DNA of 64,000 bases from Cryptomeria japonica (GCF_030272615.1 NC_081406.1:239372422-239436421); one strand, 5' to 3'; counted from the stretch's first letter, positions 45,336 to 59,026 are shown. Made by a program: numbers and translations. The notes: generated by a model not told the origin, from the sequence alone.

Positions 45336-48140
45336 CTATGGATTCATCTTTCGTAGCTTTTTCTTGACTGGCTTGTCTCCTGTAGAAATGGAAAAGTGAT
45401 GCATGATTAAGTGTGGATCGACTCCAGGCATATCAGCATATGACCAAGCAAAGTTAATTTGCTATCCTTTAAAGAAGATGATGAATGCTGATCTTTCTTC
45501 CTCTGTTAGGGATTCTGCAAGGTGTATGTTTCTGGCTGCTTCTGTAGTACCAATGTTGATTGATTGAGTGGGCTCAATCAATATGGGTGATCGCTCATGA
45601 AAATGTTCAGGAAGAGTGTCAAGTCTCCCATCGTTAGGTGCTTTAAAAAGGTTTTCACCCTTAGATGCGTCCTTTATTTTTACTTTTTTTGGATCTAGAG
45701 CTGCCATTAACTGGTTTTCAGCATCAGATTCTTTATTTGGTTCATTTTTACGACTGAGAGACTTGGCACTCCCTGATTGACAGACATCATTATTCTGTTC
45801 ACTGGTAGAGCCTGTTTCTGTATTTACGGTACATAGGTAATGTATAATAGATTCATCATCTGGGAAAATGGGTATATCATGGGTTTCAGGTTCATCCCAG
45901 TCGATGAGGTCGGGAGAGACAAGTGGTAAAGAATCATTGGGTGGATCAAGTTCTGCTACCGTAAGTGTTAGGATAGAGTTTTCATGGTGATGGTTCGTGG
46001 TTGTAGAGTAGCCCAGGGTTTCATCGAGGTCTTCGATGGTATCATCTTCCACATAGACTTGTTTGTAATGTTTCTGTTCACTTTCCGTAGCGCCATAGAT
46101 ATTTTGTGGTCCAAATTCAATAGGTCTATCTTCCGCGTTATGCTCTTCTTGAGAAATGGATAGGGAATCAGTATCATCTGGGATATTTGTAGTAGCATCG
46201 GAGCAAGTACCCCATTCATATTCATTGGAATCTGTCTCATAGGCATCATCCCAGATTCTATCTATGCTGCAAACAGGTATGTTGTATGGTGAAAACAAAT
46301 CTTTGATGATGGATACTATTTTGATATTTTGTGTTGATTCTGTATCCAATCTATCTTCCACTTGCTGGATTTGTTCATAGATTGTGCTTCCTCAGGGAGG
46401 AATAACGGTTTGTTGTGATGACATGATTTTTTCTTGAGACTTTGGTGTTTGAATATGAGCTACTGCTGCAGATATGGCCTTCTTATGACTTAGAAGCTTC
46501 CCCTGATGCAACTTCTGATCTTGATGCTCTCGTGCCTTGCGGATTGTTTCTGCTGATTCAAAGAGTGCTTCCTACCAGGAGTCTTCATTGTACTTCTTCT
46601 TTACCTTCCATTGAGGTTTTGCAGTTGTGTGTGGCAGCCATTGCAATAGGAATGTGAGTTTAGAACCCAATCCTGCTTTGTTTTTACTAGGTTGTGAAGG
46701 AAGATCTATAGGTTCCGTGACTCCTTCCTTGCGCTTTCCAATAGGTCCTTTACCGCCATATCCCATTAGCTTCATGATTAAGTAGCCTTTTCCATATAGG
46801 TGTGTCGGTAGAACAATGTCCAGAGTGGCTGCTCTATTATCTTCTTCTTCATCTTTGTATAACTAGCTAAGGACGTCTTTGTCTTCTGATTCATGTGCTA
46901 GAGTACCCAATTGGATGAAGGTACCATCAAATTTAGTGATGGGTTGAGTAGCCAGATGTGTTGATGTAGTAGGTAAACCATGCGATCTAGGTGATGTTGG
47001 CAATTTGGCCAAACATAAAGGTTCCAGAGAATATTCTCCCATGTCTTGGTCTTTGATTTGCATCTTCTATTTGAAGTCTCCCCATAAGGAGTTGGATTTT
47101 GCTGTTGGTGGATCTGATGTGGAAGATTGCTGCTTTTCTCTATTATGAGGAACCAAACTGTCTTGGGCTGCCCCCATTGTGTTGCAATGCTAGAATGGAT
47201 TATGATCTACTGATATGGAGATTTCGTGTCCATCATAAGGAAAATTGACACACTGATGATAGGTAGAAGGTACTGCTTGCATTTCATGTATCCAGGGTCG
47301 TCCTAACAAGATATTGTAGGTGAGATCAATATCTAAGACTTGACATACAGTATCCTTTTGCACTGGTCCCACTTGAATAGGTATTATCATAGTTCCTTTA
47401 AAGGACTTTTCCTTGTCATCATATGATTTTATGGTAATCTTTTTACAAGGATCAATAGATTCTTCTGAAAAGCCTAATGCACGGATAAGCTTTAAAGTAC
47501 AAATATTAAGTCCAGCTCCTCCATCTATCAAGACTCTTTTTACCCGGTGTTTGCAAACAATGACTTCAATATGGAGAGGAGTATTATGTGGATGACTCAA
47601 TGAAGTATTGTCATGCTCTGAGAAGGTGAGGTTATGAGGTTTTGTCATATGGGGGACCATGGCTTGAAATATGTTTGTATCTAGATTGTGAGGTACATTT
47701 GTTTCCAATAGTGCTTGCTCCAATATGTCTTTGTGTTTTGGTGATAGTTTCAATAATTCCAGGATAGATATCTGAGCTGGAGTCTTGCGTAGTTGGTTAA
47801 CCAAGTCATATTGGAGTTTTGGTGTGGCAGTTGTAGGTGCCGTATGGCCTTTTAAGACATATTTATGAGTTTGGGTTGTTACATTGACAGATTCATTATC
47901 ATGCCATTCTCGAATGGTGATGACATTGACTTGATGGTCTTCAGCTGATATGTGGGTGATTGTGTTGTTGTAGATGTGATTAACACGAGCTCCGTGTGTA
48001 TCATCTGAAGTTGATGCGCTATCTTTATTGTAATTTGGGAGAGGATTTTTAAAGGCTCCATGATCACTATTTGTTTTGAGACCATCCACTGTTAAGTCAC
48101 CTCGATCAATCATGTCCTGTACTATGTGTTTTAATCTCAT
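45336..48140 (-). pseudogene. Protease and acidic linker of G2 gag-pol
   Basis: From 48140: the sequence after the gag zinc finger, then the protease core near 47570-47470 (VKRVLIDGGAGLNICTLKLIRAL; active site DGGAG) and DLTYNILLGRPWIHEM near 47300. The linker follows with open frames at 47063-46863, 46775-46572 and 46361-45462, rich in Asp, Glu, Ser and Asn, ending in the RT approach (HLAESLTEEERSAF). The linker is poorly conserved but similar in length in G1. Interrupted by several stops. Confidence 0.82.
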
Positions 48141-50133
48141 GCACTCGTTTGTTCTATGACCCTTGTTGCGATGGAAATCACAATAGTGTGAATCATTCCA
48201 TCAAGGTGGTTTGATTGGGGGTTCATAGTTGTTGATTGGAGGCAAAGAAAGAATCTTGTTTGCCAAAAGTTCTCGGAATGCGGATTCTAATGATTGTCCC
48301 AGTGGTGTGAAGATACGCTTTTGGAAATTGTTCGTGTTGTTGCGTGAATTGTTGTTAGGCCTTGGATTCATGTTTTTGCTTTGATTATCGTTGATGTTGT
48401 TTGTGTTGAGTTGTCTTTGAGCATTGTTTGGTGCATATGTGTTAGCACCAGGAGTAGCATTTTTAGGATTTTTCAGATTTTGAGGATTTCCGGATAATGC
48501 AAGCACTAGTTGCTTAGATTTGGGATCATATGATTCATTGTTGCCTTCATTTTTGTTTCGAGTCCAAAATCGAGATTTGTCAAGGTTGGCGTTGTTCTGA
48601 TTATTGTAGTTTGATGAGTTGGTTCCTTCCTTGTAGAACTTGAGGGTTCCCTTTTTGACACAAGCTTCCTCTACTTGAATGCCATTTTCAATTAATTTGG
48701 CGAAAGATGGTATGCATTGAAGTTTGAGTCTATAACTCATTTCGCCATTCAAGTTATCAATGAAGATTTCCATTTTCTCCTTTTCAAGAATATCTTGAGG
48801 ATATCGTGATACCATGTGTCGCCAACGCTGAAGAAATATCATGAATGTTTCATTGTTCTTTTGTTTGGTGTTGCAAACATCTAGCATGGTTATGGCATGT
48901 TGGATGTTGTAAGAATAGTGGGTGATGAATTTGTTAACCAATTCGTCAAATGATCTAACAGGTGGTGTAATCTTGGATAACCATTCCATTGTTTGTCCTC
49001 CCAGGCTTCTTGGGAATAACCTCATCAGATAAATGTCATCATGAGAAAATTCAAGACTCATGGTGCAAAATTCTCGAACATGATCCCGAGGATCACTTTT
49101 CCCATCATATTTATCAAATTTGGGAACATCTGAGTTTGGAGGAAAAGGTACCATGTTTAATCTCCTATCAAATGGATAAGGACAGATTTCGTTTATAGAA
49201 TACCGCACTATTGTCCCTTGTTGCATATCTTGTATTTGTCTTTGCAACATTTGCAATTGTTGAGTAAGAGCAACCAAGGGCGCACTATTTTGTCGAGGGA
49301 TGAATTCTTCCCTCGTATTTATTCTTAACTGAAAAGGTGTGGTAAACGGTATGTGTTGTTCTGGAGTTTCAAGCTCAGGTATACGCATTTTTGGGATACG
49401 TTGCTCTGGAATATGTTGCTTAGGTATGCGAGTTTCTTCTTCTCTTTATTGTTCTTGATATGTATATTGTTGAGACCCGGTTTGAAAAATGTTTGCATCG
49501 AAATCCTCAAGTAATTTAACGCCTTTACTTGTGAGCATGAGAAGATACTTTTCTTTGTCATTTTCCATGAGTTTTTTGATGAGTTTTTGGAATGAAGGAT
49601 TTTCTTGACATTCCTGAAGAATTACGTCAGTAATTTCAGGCTCTTCTAAGTGTGGGATTTCAAAAGGGTTTGACAATCTGCGATTTATACTTGATTCAGC
49701 GTGTGTCTCACTTTGTTGGTTCTTTTGAGAGAGAGTAACATGCATTTTAGTAGAAAATTTCAGTGATGAAAGGGACAAAAACCTCGTTGATGTGTTCCTC
49801 GGGTGTTGGTGGTTCTGGGCGAGATGTGTTATACGTGATGCACTCGTCGGGCAAGAATGCAGGATTGATCTTTCCTCCGCGGTTTATCTTTTGATTAAAA
49901 GCATATTTTTGACAGTATGCTCTTGTCTTCAGGGGTTCTTTGTCAAATTCGCTAGATTTGTTTTGGATATAACATTTGACGTGATGAAGGAATACCTGAT
50001 GAGATTTGAAGAGTTGATGATTGATGTATAAAAACTTATTTCTCTTGATGAATTTGGCAAAACTAGGTTGTTGTTTCTTCAACGTGATGTTATGATAGAG
50101 GTTATTTCTTCTTAGAATAAGGGGATTAGTCAT
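48141..50133 (-). pseudogene. Tat/Ogre gag of G2
   Basis: ATG at 50133 (M-T-N-P-L-I-L-R-R), conserved with G1. The N-terminal region runs to 49747, then a 1-nt frame change, then 49778-49446 ending YQEQ and TAA, a stop shared with G1. The capsid frame 49388-48201 is open for 395 codons (MRLFPRSLGGQTMEWLSKIT, RWRHMVSRYP, VEEACVKKGTLKFYKEGT), with an Asn-rich tail. A TGA replaces a Trp at about 48198. Zinc finger C-D-F-H-R-N-K-G-H-R-T-N-E-C near 48180-48140 has all four ligands. Gag builds the particle and packages RNA. Confidence 0.9.
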
Positions 50134-52764
50134 GCATGAGTGATCAATGGTTTCCTTTGATTTGTTTGGATTTAGTTGATTCTTGTTTGAAAAATTTCAA
50201 ATCTTACTTTATCAGAATGAAGGTTTAGATGTCCCTTCTTGACAAAGTGTATCAAATGATATGGATAAAAGTTTCCCGATCTGGAAACTGGATTTGACAA
50301 TTTGAAAGTTCTAAACAAATGTTTTGAGATAAAAATCTGTAAGATGGTAAAGGGTTCTATTGATACTGATGATGAAAATTTTCTGGATTATGATAGGAGA
50401 GACATCCTCTATTGCGCGATTTGTTTCAGATTCTGACAACTTCGTTTGACACAAATTTTGCTCAAGAAATAGGTTTATGGTTTATTTTTGTCACTCTGGT
50501 TTGATGAAAGATGATTTTTGATGAAAAGGGCTTCTAAAAATGATTTTGAAACTTTCAAAAAAAATTTCAGTTTTTGCTCTTTGTTTTTCTGTCTTGGATT
50601 ACGCACTAGAACAGAGTCTATATGCACTACTGAATTCACTTGATGCGCTAAAAGAATGAGCACACACGCTAAGCTGCCCCTCAACATGTGCTAAAGTTTG
50701 GACTTTCTGAAAATGGCGGTCTAACAGTTGAAAAAGTTTATGCGCTATCCTGTGTCTTCGACGCGCTAACATTTTGACCTTATGCGCTAATGCATTGTTC
50801 CTACGCGCTAAGTTGTTTCTTCCACGCGTTAAAGTTCGGACTGTTGAAAATTGTTGTTAAATTTGTTTGAAAAAGCTACGCGCTATACTAGGCCTGCTAC
50901 GTGCTAACTTTTTGATTCTATGCGCTAATGTATTGTTCCTACGCGCTAAGCTGTTGCTTTCACGTGCTATACTATTGTTCAGATGCGCTAAATGGCTTTT
51001 CACTGTTTTGTCTAATGGTAGAAACGCTACTGTTTTGAACCAATGTGCTAACTTGAAGTTTGGATGTGCTAACAAAAGTATTCCACGCACTAAGATGTTG
51101 CTCTTATGCACTATACTGCACTAATTTTCTTTTTGGTTGATTTTTTTTGGTGGATTTTCAATTTTGTTATGAAATTTTCAAGTGTGATGGATGATTTTCT
51201 GAAGCAATAAATGCAAGCACGACACAAAAAGTACAACCATTTTGCCTAATCTAACAAAAAGTGTATGTTCTGCGAGGATGTGTTCAAATCCCCAATGTTT
51301 TAACAGGTTTGGATACAAGTAATACACTTCAGAAAGACTTTTTAGTCAAGGGTCATAAATAACATCATAGCCCACTAGTCTCGATACTCCGTTAGCTCAA
51401 ACAACCGTGTCACCCCCTAGAGGGCGCCCATTTTTTTGCCTTTTGCTAGAAATTAACCCAAAGTGAATTGCTTCACAGTTGAGTAGTTATCTTGGGAGAT
51501 ATATGGTGAGTAATCTTGGGGGCGGATTCTTCCCCACCCTTACACTATGATGTTACAAATGTCTGGTTACTGACTTGGCTCAAAGTTTCTAATTCTATGG
51601 TTTGTAATCAGGCTTCCCATTCGGCCGTCAGTGATAAACTCCTTCAGGAGACTTCCCAACCTTTAGAACAAAGGCTTTATGTATCTCAAGGATACTGGGG
51701 GAAGGCTAATCACTACGCACAACCGTTGAAAAGGAATTTCATCACTTTCCACATTTGATTATAGTGGGTTGGAATTTCTTAGCGTCAAAGTTGTTTCCCA
51801 CTTAGGTCGTTCCCTTCACACTGGCCATAAACGGCTTTAAGAGTTGATTGCAACTCCTCAGGAAGGCAGGCCTGCTAAAGGATGTAAATGCTTTGAAATA
51901 ATGAAAGTTGTAAGAGTGGTCTGGATTTTTGATCACCTAGTTAAGGGGAGAGCATATTCCTTTCACTTTCGAGACAAAGCAATCAATTTGGTTTATTATA
52001 TCCTTTCAAATTAGTGATTTGTTAAAATCTATGCGGAGATGTTGCTCCACGAGAACATGGTGTTCATTTTACCTTAAAAGAATGATTTTTTGATCTATGA
52101 AAAGAAAATGGTCAACAAAGCAAATTTTTGATTTTGTGGTCAACAAAAGAAATTGATTAAAATAAATTGGCCCTCTCTACCTGTAAGAAATTTGTTAGAG
52201 CCCTGCAAGCAAACCAGAAAATGTTAAGATGATTTTGGGGGACTTCCACAAGTCTAAAATTTCCTTTTCGATTACAATTTTAAAATTTTTTGTTGTCTGT
52301 TATGCACTACAGAAAGGCTTTTACGCACTGCAAGAGAGACTGGATGCACTAAAATAATTTTTCCCTGTGCTACACTATTCAATGAATGCGCTACTCTGTA
52401 TGTTAGAAACATTGTTCTGTCTCTGCAGGGAAATTTGAAATTTGATGCGCTAACTTTTTAATTGTACGCGTTGGATGATGGTGTACAAGCGCTGAACTGT
52501 GGGATGGATGTGCTATGCTCTTTATTGCATGCGCTACTTTGTGTTTTGCCCACGTCGAGACCTACAGGAAAATGTTAGGGGTATCATGCGCTAAAGAACG
52601 GTCTTCACGCGCTGTAGTATGAGTCCCACGTGCTAAACAGTGAGCGGGATGCGCTAGACTGTCCGTCAGATGCGCTAGGGAATGTTCCCTACGCGTTGAT
52701 TCCTATTTCCCGTGGACCTGCAAAAGTGATTATTTAAAAAAAATGATTTTTTATTTGAGGTCGG
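50134..52764 (-). other. Leader of G2 with two octamer arrays and a conserved block
   Basis: 2.6 kb, no gene. Octamers TAGCGC(A/G)T on the transcribed strand cluster at 50590-51125 and 52300-52700 (as ACGCGCTA or ATGCGCTA on the plus strand). The block between them matches G1 7160-8640 and contains the three hairpins: CTCCT/AGGAG (51639-51650), CCTTT/AAAGG (51660-51674) and GTATC/GATAC (51681-51695). A GGGCGCCC palindrome is near 51423. Confidence 0.75.
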
Positions 52765-52782
52765 GCCCCATGGTGGGCGCCA
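52765..52782 (-). other. Primer-binding site of G2
   Basis: TGGCGCCCACCATGGGGC on the minus strand, 4 nt inside the 5' LTR; two differences from G1. Confidence 0.85.
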
Positions 52783-52786
52783 GAAA

Positions 52787-54263
52787 TGTATGCGGGAAAA
52801 GTGGGCTGATAAAACTTAATATGTGAAAATATTGTTGAATACTAGTCCACACACACATACAGGACTTCTTGATGCAAGCTATGGAGTAATAAAGTATTAC
52901 TCAGCTTCCCAAGGAGGGTCCCATGGTTCTCTATCTCACAATATCCCTCAAACCAACATTTTGCTCTCAGATCACTGAGCAAAATGGTTTAGGGATGGCA
53001 AATGTGAGAATGAGAGATGCTTTGATAGATTTAAGTATGAGATGGATGTTAAGCTATGTATGATTCTAAAATGCAATAAACTAGATGATAAGATGACAAG
53101 GCTAGTATGAATACTATCCTAGCATACTATATTCAGCCTATGATTGAGCTAAAATGATAAAGAAAGTACTCTAATCATGCATATTTAGACTATTTTCTAT
53201 TCTAAAAGAGGCTAAATGATAAGCATAAAAATGATATGAAGGCTTGAAAGAATTTGAGCATAAGTGTAATGCTTCAAATTTGGAGGATTCTATATGAAAA
53301 TGGAGGGATGAGAGCTCTATTTATAGTCAAAATAGGGCAATGGATGGTCAGGATCGAATGGTTTAATCAAGGGTTGAATTTGAAAGTTGGGGATCCATGT
53401 TTGCAAATTGTACCAATGACATGGTGACAAATGTCAACATAAGATTGGGTTGAAAGAAGGGGTTGGAGGCATTGAATGCCTGAGAAGACCTCATGGTTAT
53501 CTAGATGCTAAGGGTCAAGTCTAAGTTAGGGTTACCCACTGGATTAGGAGTTAATCCAAGGATAAACCTTTGTGCAAATGATTAAGAGATAATCATGGTC
53601 AAAGCATTAAAGACCTGATGAGACCCTTGGGTTGGGTAGAGGTTGAGTCAAAACAAATGTTTTAACCATGTAGGAGGGTTTGAGTTAACCATTAATGGTT
53701 ATTGGAGACTTTGTGGATTAAGTGGTTGAAAGTTGGAAGCCTTCAATGGTTTTTGGAGACTTTGGGGGATTAAGTGGTTGAAGGTTGAAAACCTTTAATG
53801 GTCATTGGAGACTTTGAGGTTTGAGAAGTGACTTCCCTTTTCTTAGGGATGTGACAAAGTTTAGAGGAGGGTTTAGGTTAATTAGAAGTGATTAGAAGAT
53901 TCTAGAAGGGATTAGAAAGGGTTTTGGGATTTCGCAAGTGGATGGGGGGGATAATAGGATTTAATTAATTTAAATGATTTAATTCAATTTGGTTGCAATT
54001 TGGGGAAATTAAATAAATTAGATTTATTCAATTTAGGATAACTATTTAATTAAATTTGAATTTAATTAAAAGTGGCTAGGGGGATTTAATTAAATAAAAT
54101 GATTTATTCATTAAATGGTATAGTAAATTTTATTTAAATAAATTGAGTAATTTACTTAATAAATTAGAAGAATGTGGATAATTTAATTAAATTGGATTTA
54201 ATTAAATAGAGAAATGAACATAAAATATTCATTTAGGAATATGGTCATTTTTATACGTCTACA
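52787..54263 (-). repeat. 5' LTR of G2
   Basis: 1,477 bp, the same length as 35867-37343 with scattered substitutions. It borders the PBS on its left and, abnormally, a second PPT and PMD-side internal region on its right, so it serves two internal domains. Confidence 0.93.
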
Positions 54264-56130
54264 TTTTGCCCCTCTTTGAAGTGACGTGTGTGCACATGTT
54301 ATTTCAAAGAAAAATGATGTGTTTTTGTGATTTATGATCAAATGCAATTTTTGTGTCACTTTTATGATTTGCCAGTCGTGCCACAGATTTGATTTGATGT
54401 GATGCCCCAGATTCAATATTTGATGGTGATGCCCCCTCGGGAGATGAATCAATATTTTAGTTGAAATTTTTTGATTTAATTTGAAGAGTTGTGTATGATG
54501 TGTATGATTTCGTGCATGTGAAAAATGTGCAAATTGATTCATCTCCCGATAAGTTACAAATGTTTTTGTATAGGGGAGACCGCGACCATATTACAGGTCC
54601 AATTGGCTAACCCTAATCTCATTTTCCTCCTATAAAAGGGGAAAAGGGCTCAAATTAGGTTCATTTATGCTTTGTTGACTTTGGAGAAAGAGAATTTGCT
54701 CTGGAGAGAAAATGTCGATTCCCTATCACAGACACCGATTCGAGCGCGTTTGGAGGTACCGGAGACCTGTAGTGCATGGACCACCAATAAGTCAACCTTT
54801 TTAACCCTTTTTTGACTTTTCATTTTGTTGTTTTTAGTCATTTTTTGAATTTCAAAGTTTGGGTTTTTCGGTTTAGCGCGTCTAAGGTCTAGAGTAGCGC
54901 ATACGAAGTGTGAAGTAGTGCATTGAGTTCAAATTTAGGGGTCACATCCGAAAAAGATAGGTTAGCGCATAAAATTATTAGGTTAGCGCGTACAAGCAGA
55001 ATAGCGCAGGGCAGTTGTTGGGTAGCGCATCGGGTCAATTGGGTAGTGCGTATGATAGACCTAGGGCATAGGGGTCACAGAAATTTGCATAGGGAAGGGG
55101 GTTTAGCGCGTAGGGTTAACCTAGCGCATAGGGCCAAACAGGTAGCGCCTAGGAGGGATAGATTAGCGCGTAGGAAGAGTCTAGCGCATGGGGTGGGTTA
55201 GGTAGTGCATGGTGGGAGAAAAGTAGCACGTAGAGTCATTCTAGCGCATAGGACAAATAGATTAGCGCATAGGAAAAGCAGCCTAGCGTGTGGGATGGTT
55301 TTAACACATTGAATAACTGTTTTAGCGCATTTGAAAAAAAATTTTGCAGGATGGGCCGAATTGAAAATTTGTTGTGCTTTGCCTATTGTGATGTGATGGA
55401 TTTATCCAAGATGAATGTTTGTATAACTTGTTTTGATTTGTGATTTTCCAAGTTATGTATAGATATCAAATGTGTTGTGTTGATCAGAATATGATGTATT
55501 TGTATGCTCTGTGTCAAGTTCAATGTGTGTGAAAGCCTGAGTTGTGTTACAAGCCGATATGGGTTGGAAACTTGAGTTGTTTTACAAGTTGATATGGGTG
55601 GGAAACTTGAGTTGTTTTACAAGTTTATGTGATTTTGGTACTTGAGTTGTTTTACAAGTTTTGATATGGTTTTTGAGAACTTTAGTTGTTTTACAAGTTG
55701 ATATGAAATGATAGGATTTTGAACTTTGATTTAGATGAGCAAATTGTTTCATGTTGTTGATGTGAGTTTGATTTTGATATCGTTGTTTTGATGTGGAAAC
55801 TGATATTGGATGTGTTTCGTTTGTTGACAGGAGCGATTGGGCATGGTACAGTCGAGGGAGAGATTTCCCAGACCGTGGACATTGATACCGCGGTTGTCGC
55901 AAGCTGATTTGGACATTATTGAGAGATGTGGTTTGACATCTCTCCTGGATATGCCTCGGTTCACTGTGAACCAGGGGCTTTTGATAGCTTTGGCAGAGAG
56001 GTGGCATAGCGACACCAACACCTTCCATTTTGTTACGGGAGAGATGATAGTCACACCTGAGGACTGTTACTGGATTTTGCGCATTCCTGTGGTAGGGGCA
56101 CTACTACCTTATGAGCAGTCAGAGGAGGGT
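54264..56130 (+). pseudogene. Partial second copy of the antisense PMD gene
   Basis: Matches 37344-39190: PPT complement, 17-bp inverted repeat (54437/54533), TATA at 54631, exon 1 54712-54786 (M-S-I-P-Y...HRFER...GPP), ATAAGT at the donor, octamer array 54885-55330, acceptor TTGACAG ending 55830, and exon 2 from 55831 with GAG-CGA where the first copy has GAG-TGA. Exon 2 breaks after LLPYEQSEEG at 56130, where C-0 sequence starts. It has an extra array unit near 54903-54925. It preserves the ancestral CGA, so it is useful for reading the gene. Confidence 0.85.
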
Positions 56131-58499
56131 GCTCTTTTCTGCTCTTCCTACCTTGTCCTCTTCTGTTTTCTTCTTCTCCACTTCTCTCCTCATCTCCTCT
56201 TCATTTTCTTCCTCTTGCTTCTTCTTCTTCTCTGCTTCCTTCCTCTTTTCCTCTTCCTTGTCTTCCTCTTCTTTCTTTTTCTTTTCATCTTCTTGCTTCT
56301 TTTTCTCTTCTTCATCCTTTTCTTCTTTTCCTCTTCATCTTGCTTCTTCTTCTCTCCTTCATCCTTTTTCTTCTTCTCTTCTTCATCTTTCTTCTTCTTC
56401 TCTTCATCCTTTTTCTTCTTCTCCTCTTGTTCTTTTGCCACTTCCTGTCTGTCCTCAGCTTGTTTATCAACCTGTTCAGTCTGTTCCTCTTGTCCTGTTG
56501 CCTCAGATGGTGTTTCCTGAATAACATCTTCTACGTCTAAGGCATTGACATCAATAGTGTCAATCGGTTCAACAACTGAATTTCCTTCATCATCAAATGC
56601 TTCGTCTGATTTGGATATAAATGGTTCTTTCTCGACTTGTCGGTTGGCTTCAGCCACTCAATACATCTTCAAAGCTCCTAGAGCATGAGTGTGTGTGTCC
56701 TTGAGGACTTCCTTACCCTTCCCTTCTAGTAACAGGAGTCTTCTTCTTCTCATGAAGAAAAGACATTTGTATTTGTTTATTATATCGAACAGTTCCAAAT
56801 TTGATGCATCAGGAAAATGTTCAGCAAAAACCTTTTCTCTCATTTCCTATTCCTATTCTATGGTAATGCACCATTTATTGTCTAAGGAATTATACAAAGA
56901 ATCCTGTGTTTCAGATCTAATTTCTGAAGGTGACCGGTCATTAACACATAAATACTGAATTATTTTCTTTTCAATCGCTTTTTTTTCATCATCATTAAAG
57001 TCTTCAAAATACTCAATTTAATTATGTAGCAATTTTCTCCTAATATTCTTTATTGGTCTTTGACAATGTGTCAAAGGTTTATAGGAGGAGATATCTATAT
57101 TTATCGATGCAGATGATGTCGGTTCATTCTTTGTCTTCTTTCTTGTCTGTCTCACCTTCTTGGACTACTCCTCAGACATAGTTTCCTCTAAGTCTGGTGA
57201 ATTACTTTTTGTCTTCCTTTTCCTTTCAAAGACTTTAGTCGATGTTGCTTCTGGCTTCTTTTTGGCTGGTGACCATTTGGTTACTTTTAGACTTGCTATA
57301 GTAACTGGTGCAGATGTTGCAGGCACTACCTTTGCCTTCTTCACTGTAGGTTCTTTTCCTTTCTTTGCAAAGGGTTCCTCGACTGGTGTAACCCTTTCCA
57401 GATAGGTTCTGGTCCTCTTTGCCTTAGGATCAAGAGGTGAGGCAATAAGGGTAGAAGCATACCCTTCCAGCATATCGTACATCACCTCATAGCCCATTGG
57501 CTCCACTTCTTCCTATCTGGGCTCCACAACCTCCATTATGCATTGATCCACCTTGATGGTGAAACAAATATCGTCTTCATATTTCTTGGCGATGTCACCT
57601 GATATCCTCATCCTTTGTCTTATTTTCCTTTTGAACTCATCAAAATACTTGTTCAGAACATCAGGGTAACCAGTTCCAATTGCTTGAATGCTTTCCTTGA
57701 CTTTTTTAGTCACCGGTTGGTCAGCAGACCATTGGAAATCTCCTACTCTTGGAAAGTAGCCTTGGAAATAGAAGAACAACCTAACCAGTAGTTGTGCAAA
57801 CTTGAACCTTAGTGCATTATCCTATTTGATCAACTTTAGATTCAATAGGAGTTGTCTCTACATACCAGTGCACAAGTCAAATGATGCATCCTCCTTTATC
57901 ATTTGGTAAGCGACATTTACTGCTACAGTAGATACAGAGTTAATTCTGCTGGCAGAGAATGTCCGGTAGCCTATCACCATGCAGGCATACTTAACTAGAT
58001 CATCCTTGATAGAATTGATTGTCATGCCTTGTGAGTCGCTCACTAAACTAGTGAGCTTGGTCATTTCAGTTTTGCTTACTGTTCTTAGGGATGGCTCATC
58101 CCCTGTGTTGTAGAACCTGGTGACTGCATGAATTGCCTGTGGCATGATATCATGTGTTCTCTCCAAGTACATCTTGTCACCATGGACTCTGCTTAGAATG
58201 ATCCTTATATGATCCTCTGTAAAATCCTCTAGGAAGTAAACAACATTGTGGAGCTTCTTCTTCTCCAAAATATTATACTCCGGTTTGATCTTCTTATCAT
58301 TTCCACAAAATAAACCTAACTGGGAGTGGATAGCTAGAGACCCTAGGTCTTCAATCTTGCAATCTATGTAGTCAGAAATTCCCTCTTCTACTATCACACC
58401 AGCCAGAACTTGTGATAGGGCATTATACTTAGACTTTCGTTGGATAAAACTTGCAGACTCGACAAATGCACTAGAAATGGTATGAGGTGTGGAAGCCAT
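56131..58499 (-). pseudogene. ORF2 of C-0, N-terminal and middle parts
   Basis: ATG at 58499 (MASTPHTISSAF). Open to 57858 and in pieces beyond: SDYIDCKIEDLGS, LGLFCGNDKKIK, FTEDHIRIILSRVHGDKM, MTINSIKDDLVKYACMVIGY, then QWSADQPVTKKVKESIQAIG (57779-57513), YLERVTPVEEPFAKKGKEP (57506-57165) and a Lys/Glu/Asp low-complexity part ending at 56131 at the G2 junction. One copy of the segment duplicated in C-A. Similarity to C-A through all parts shows ORF2 belongs to the family. Function unknown. The C-terminus is at 27840-28190. Confidence 0.78.
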
Positions 58500-59026
58500 G
58501 ATAGAAATTTTAAGAACTCAAGAAATACCTTTTAAAACTCATGAAATTAGGGCTTGTAGATTCTCCTTCACTTCACACTCCGTCTGTTGCTGAATCACTG
58601 CTTTATGTGCTCCACTTGACCATTTGTAGTTTGAATTTGAATCTCCTTTGTGGTTTCTCAATTTCTCAAAATCTCAGCTGAAATCACCTTTTCACTGCTC
58701 TACTCTTTGAAAAACTTTTCTTTGCTCGAAAATTGATAGTGAGAAATGATTTGAAAAATTCTTTTAAGCATATTCCTCACCTACCATCATTAATGTTCCA
58801 CTATTAGGGTTTAAACCCTAATTTGCCTTTTTTACCATTTTTGATCTTCTGCCAAATGACAAGCAACACACACTAGTTAAGGTATTTTACTAGTGTCGGC
58901 CGAGGGTTCAAAATAATTTCATTGTTTGCTCCCCCTAAGATTTTCTGAGGCTTAGTTTACCGGTTCCGTAATTTCCACACTAGGTCCAGAAACTGGTTCC
59001 TCTCGTAACACCACTAGTTTCTTCTT

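Larger units (their letters stand above)
35867..56130 (-). mobile_element. Tat/Ogre-type retrotransposon G2 with an extra partial internal region
   Basis: Order in plus coordinates: 3' LTR 35867-37343, PPT, antisense PMD gene, spacer, integrase to gag on the minus strand, leader, PBS, 5' LTR 52787-54263, then 1.87 kb of PMD-side internal sequence again (54264-56130). LTR-internal-LTR-internal is the product of recombination between elements or LTRs. The right end is cut within PMD exon 2 and fused to C-0. Both LTRs are 1,477 bp with scattered differences; the third piece looks more diverged from its counterpart than the LTRs do from each other. Same family as G1. Confidence 0.9.
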
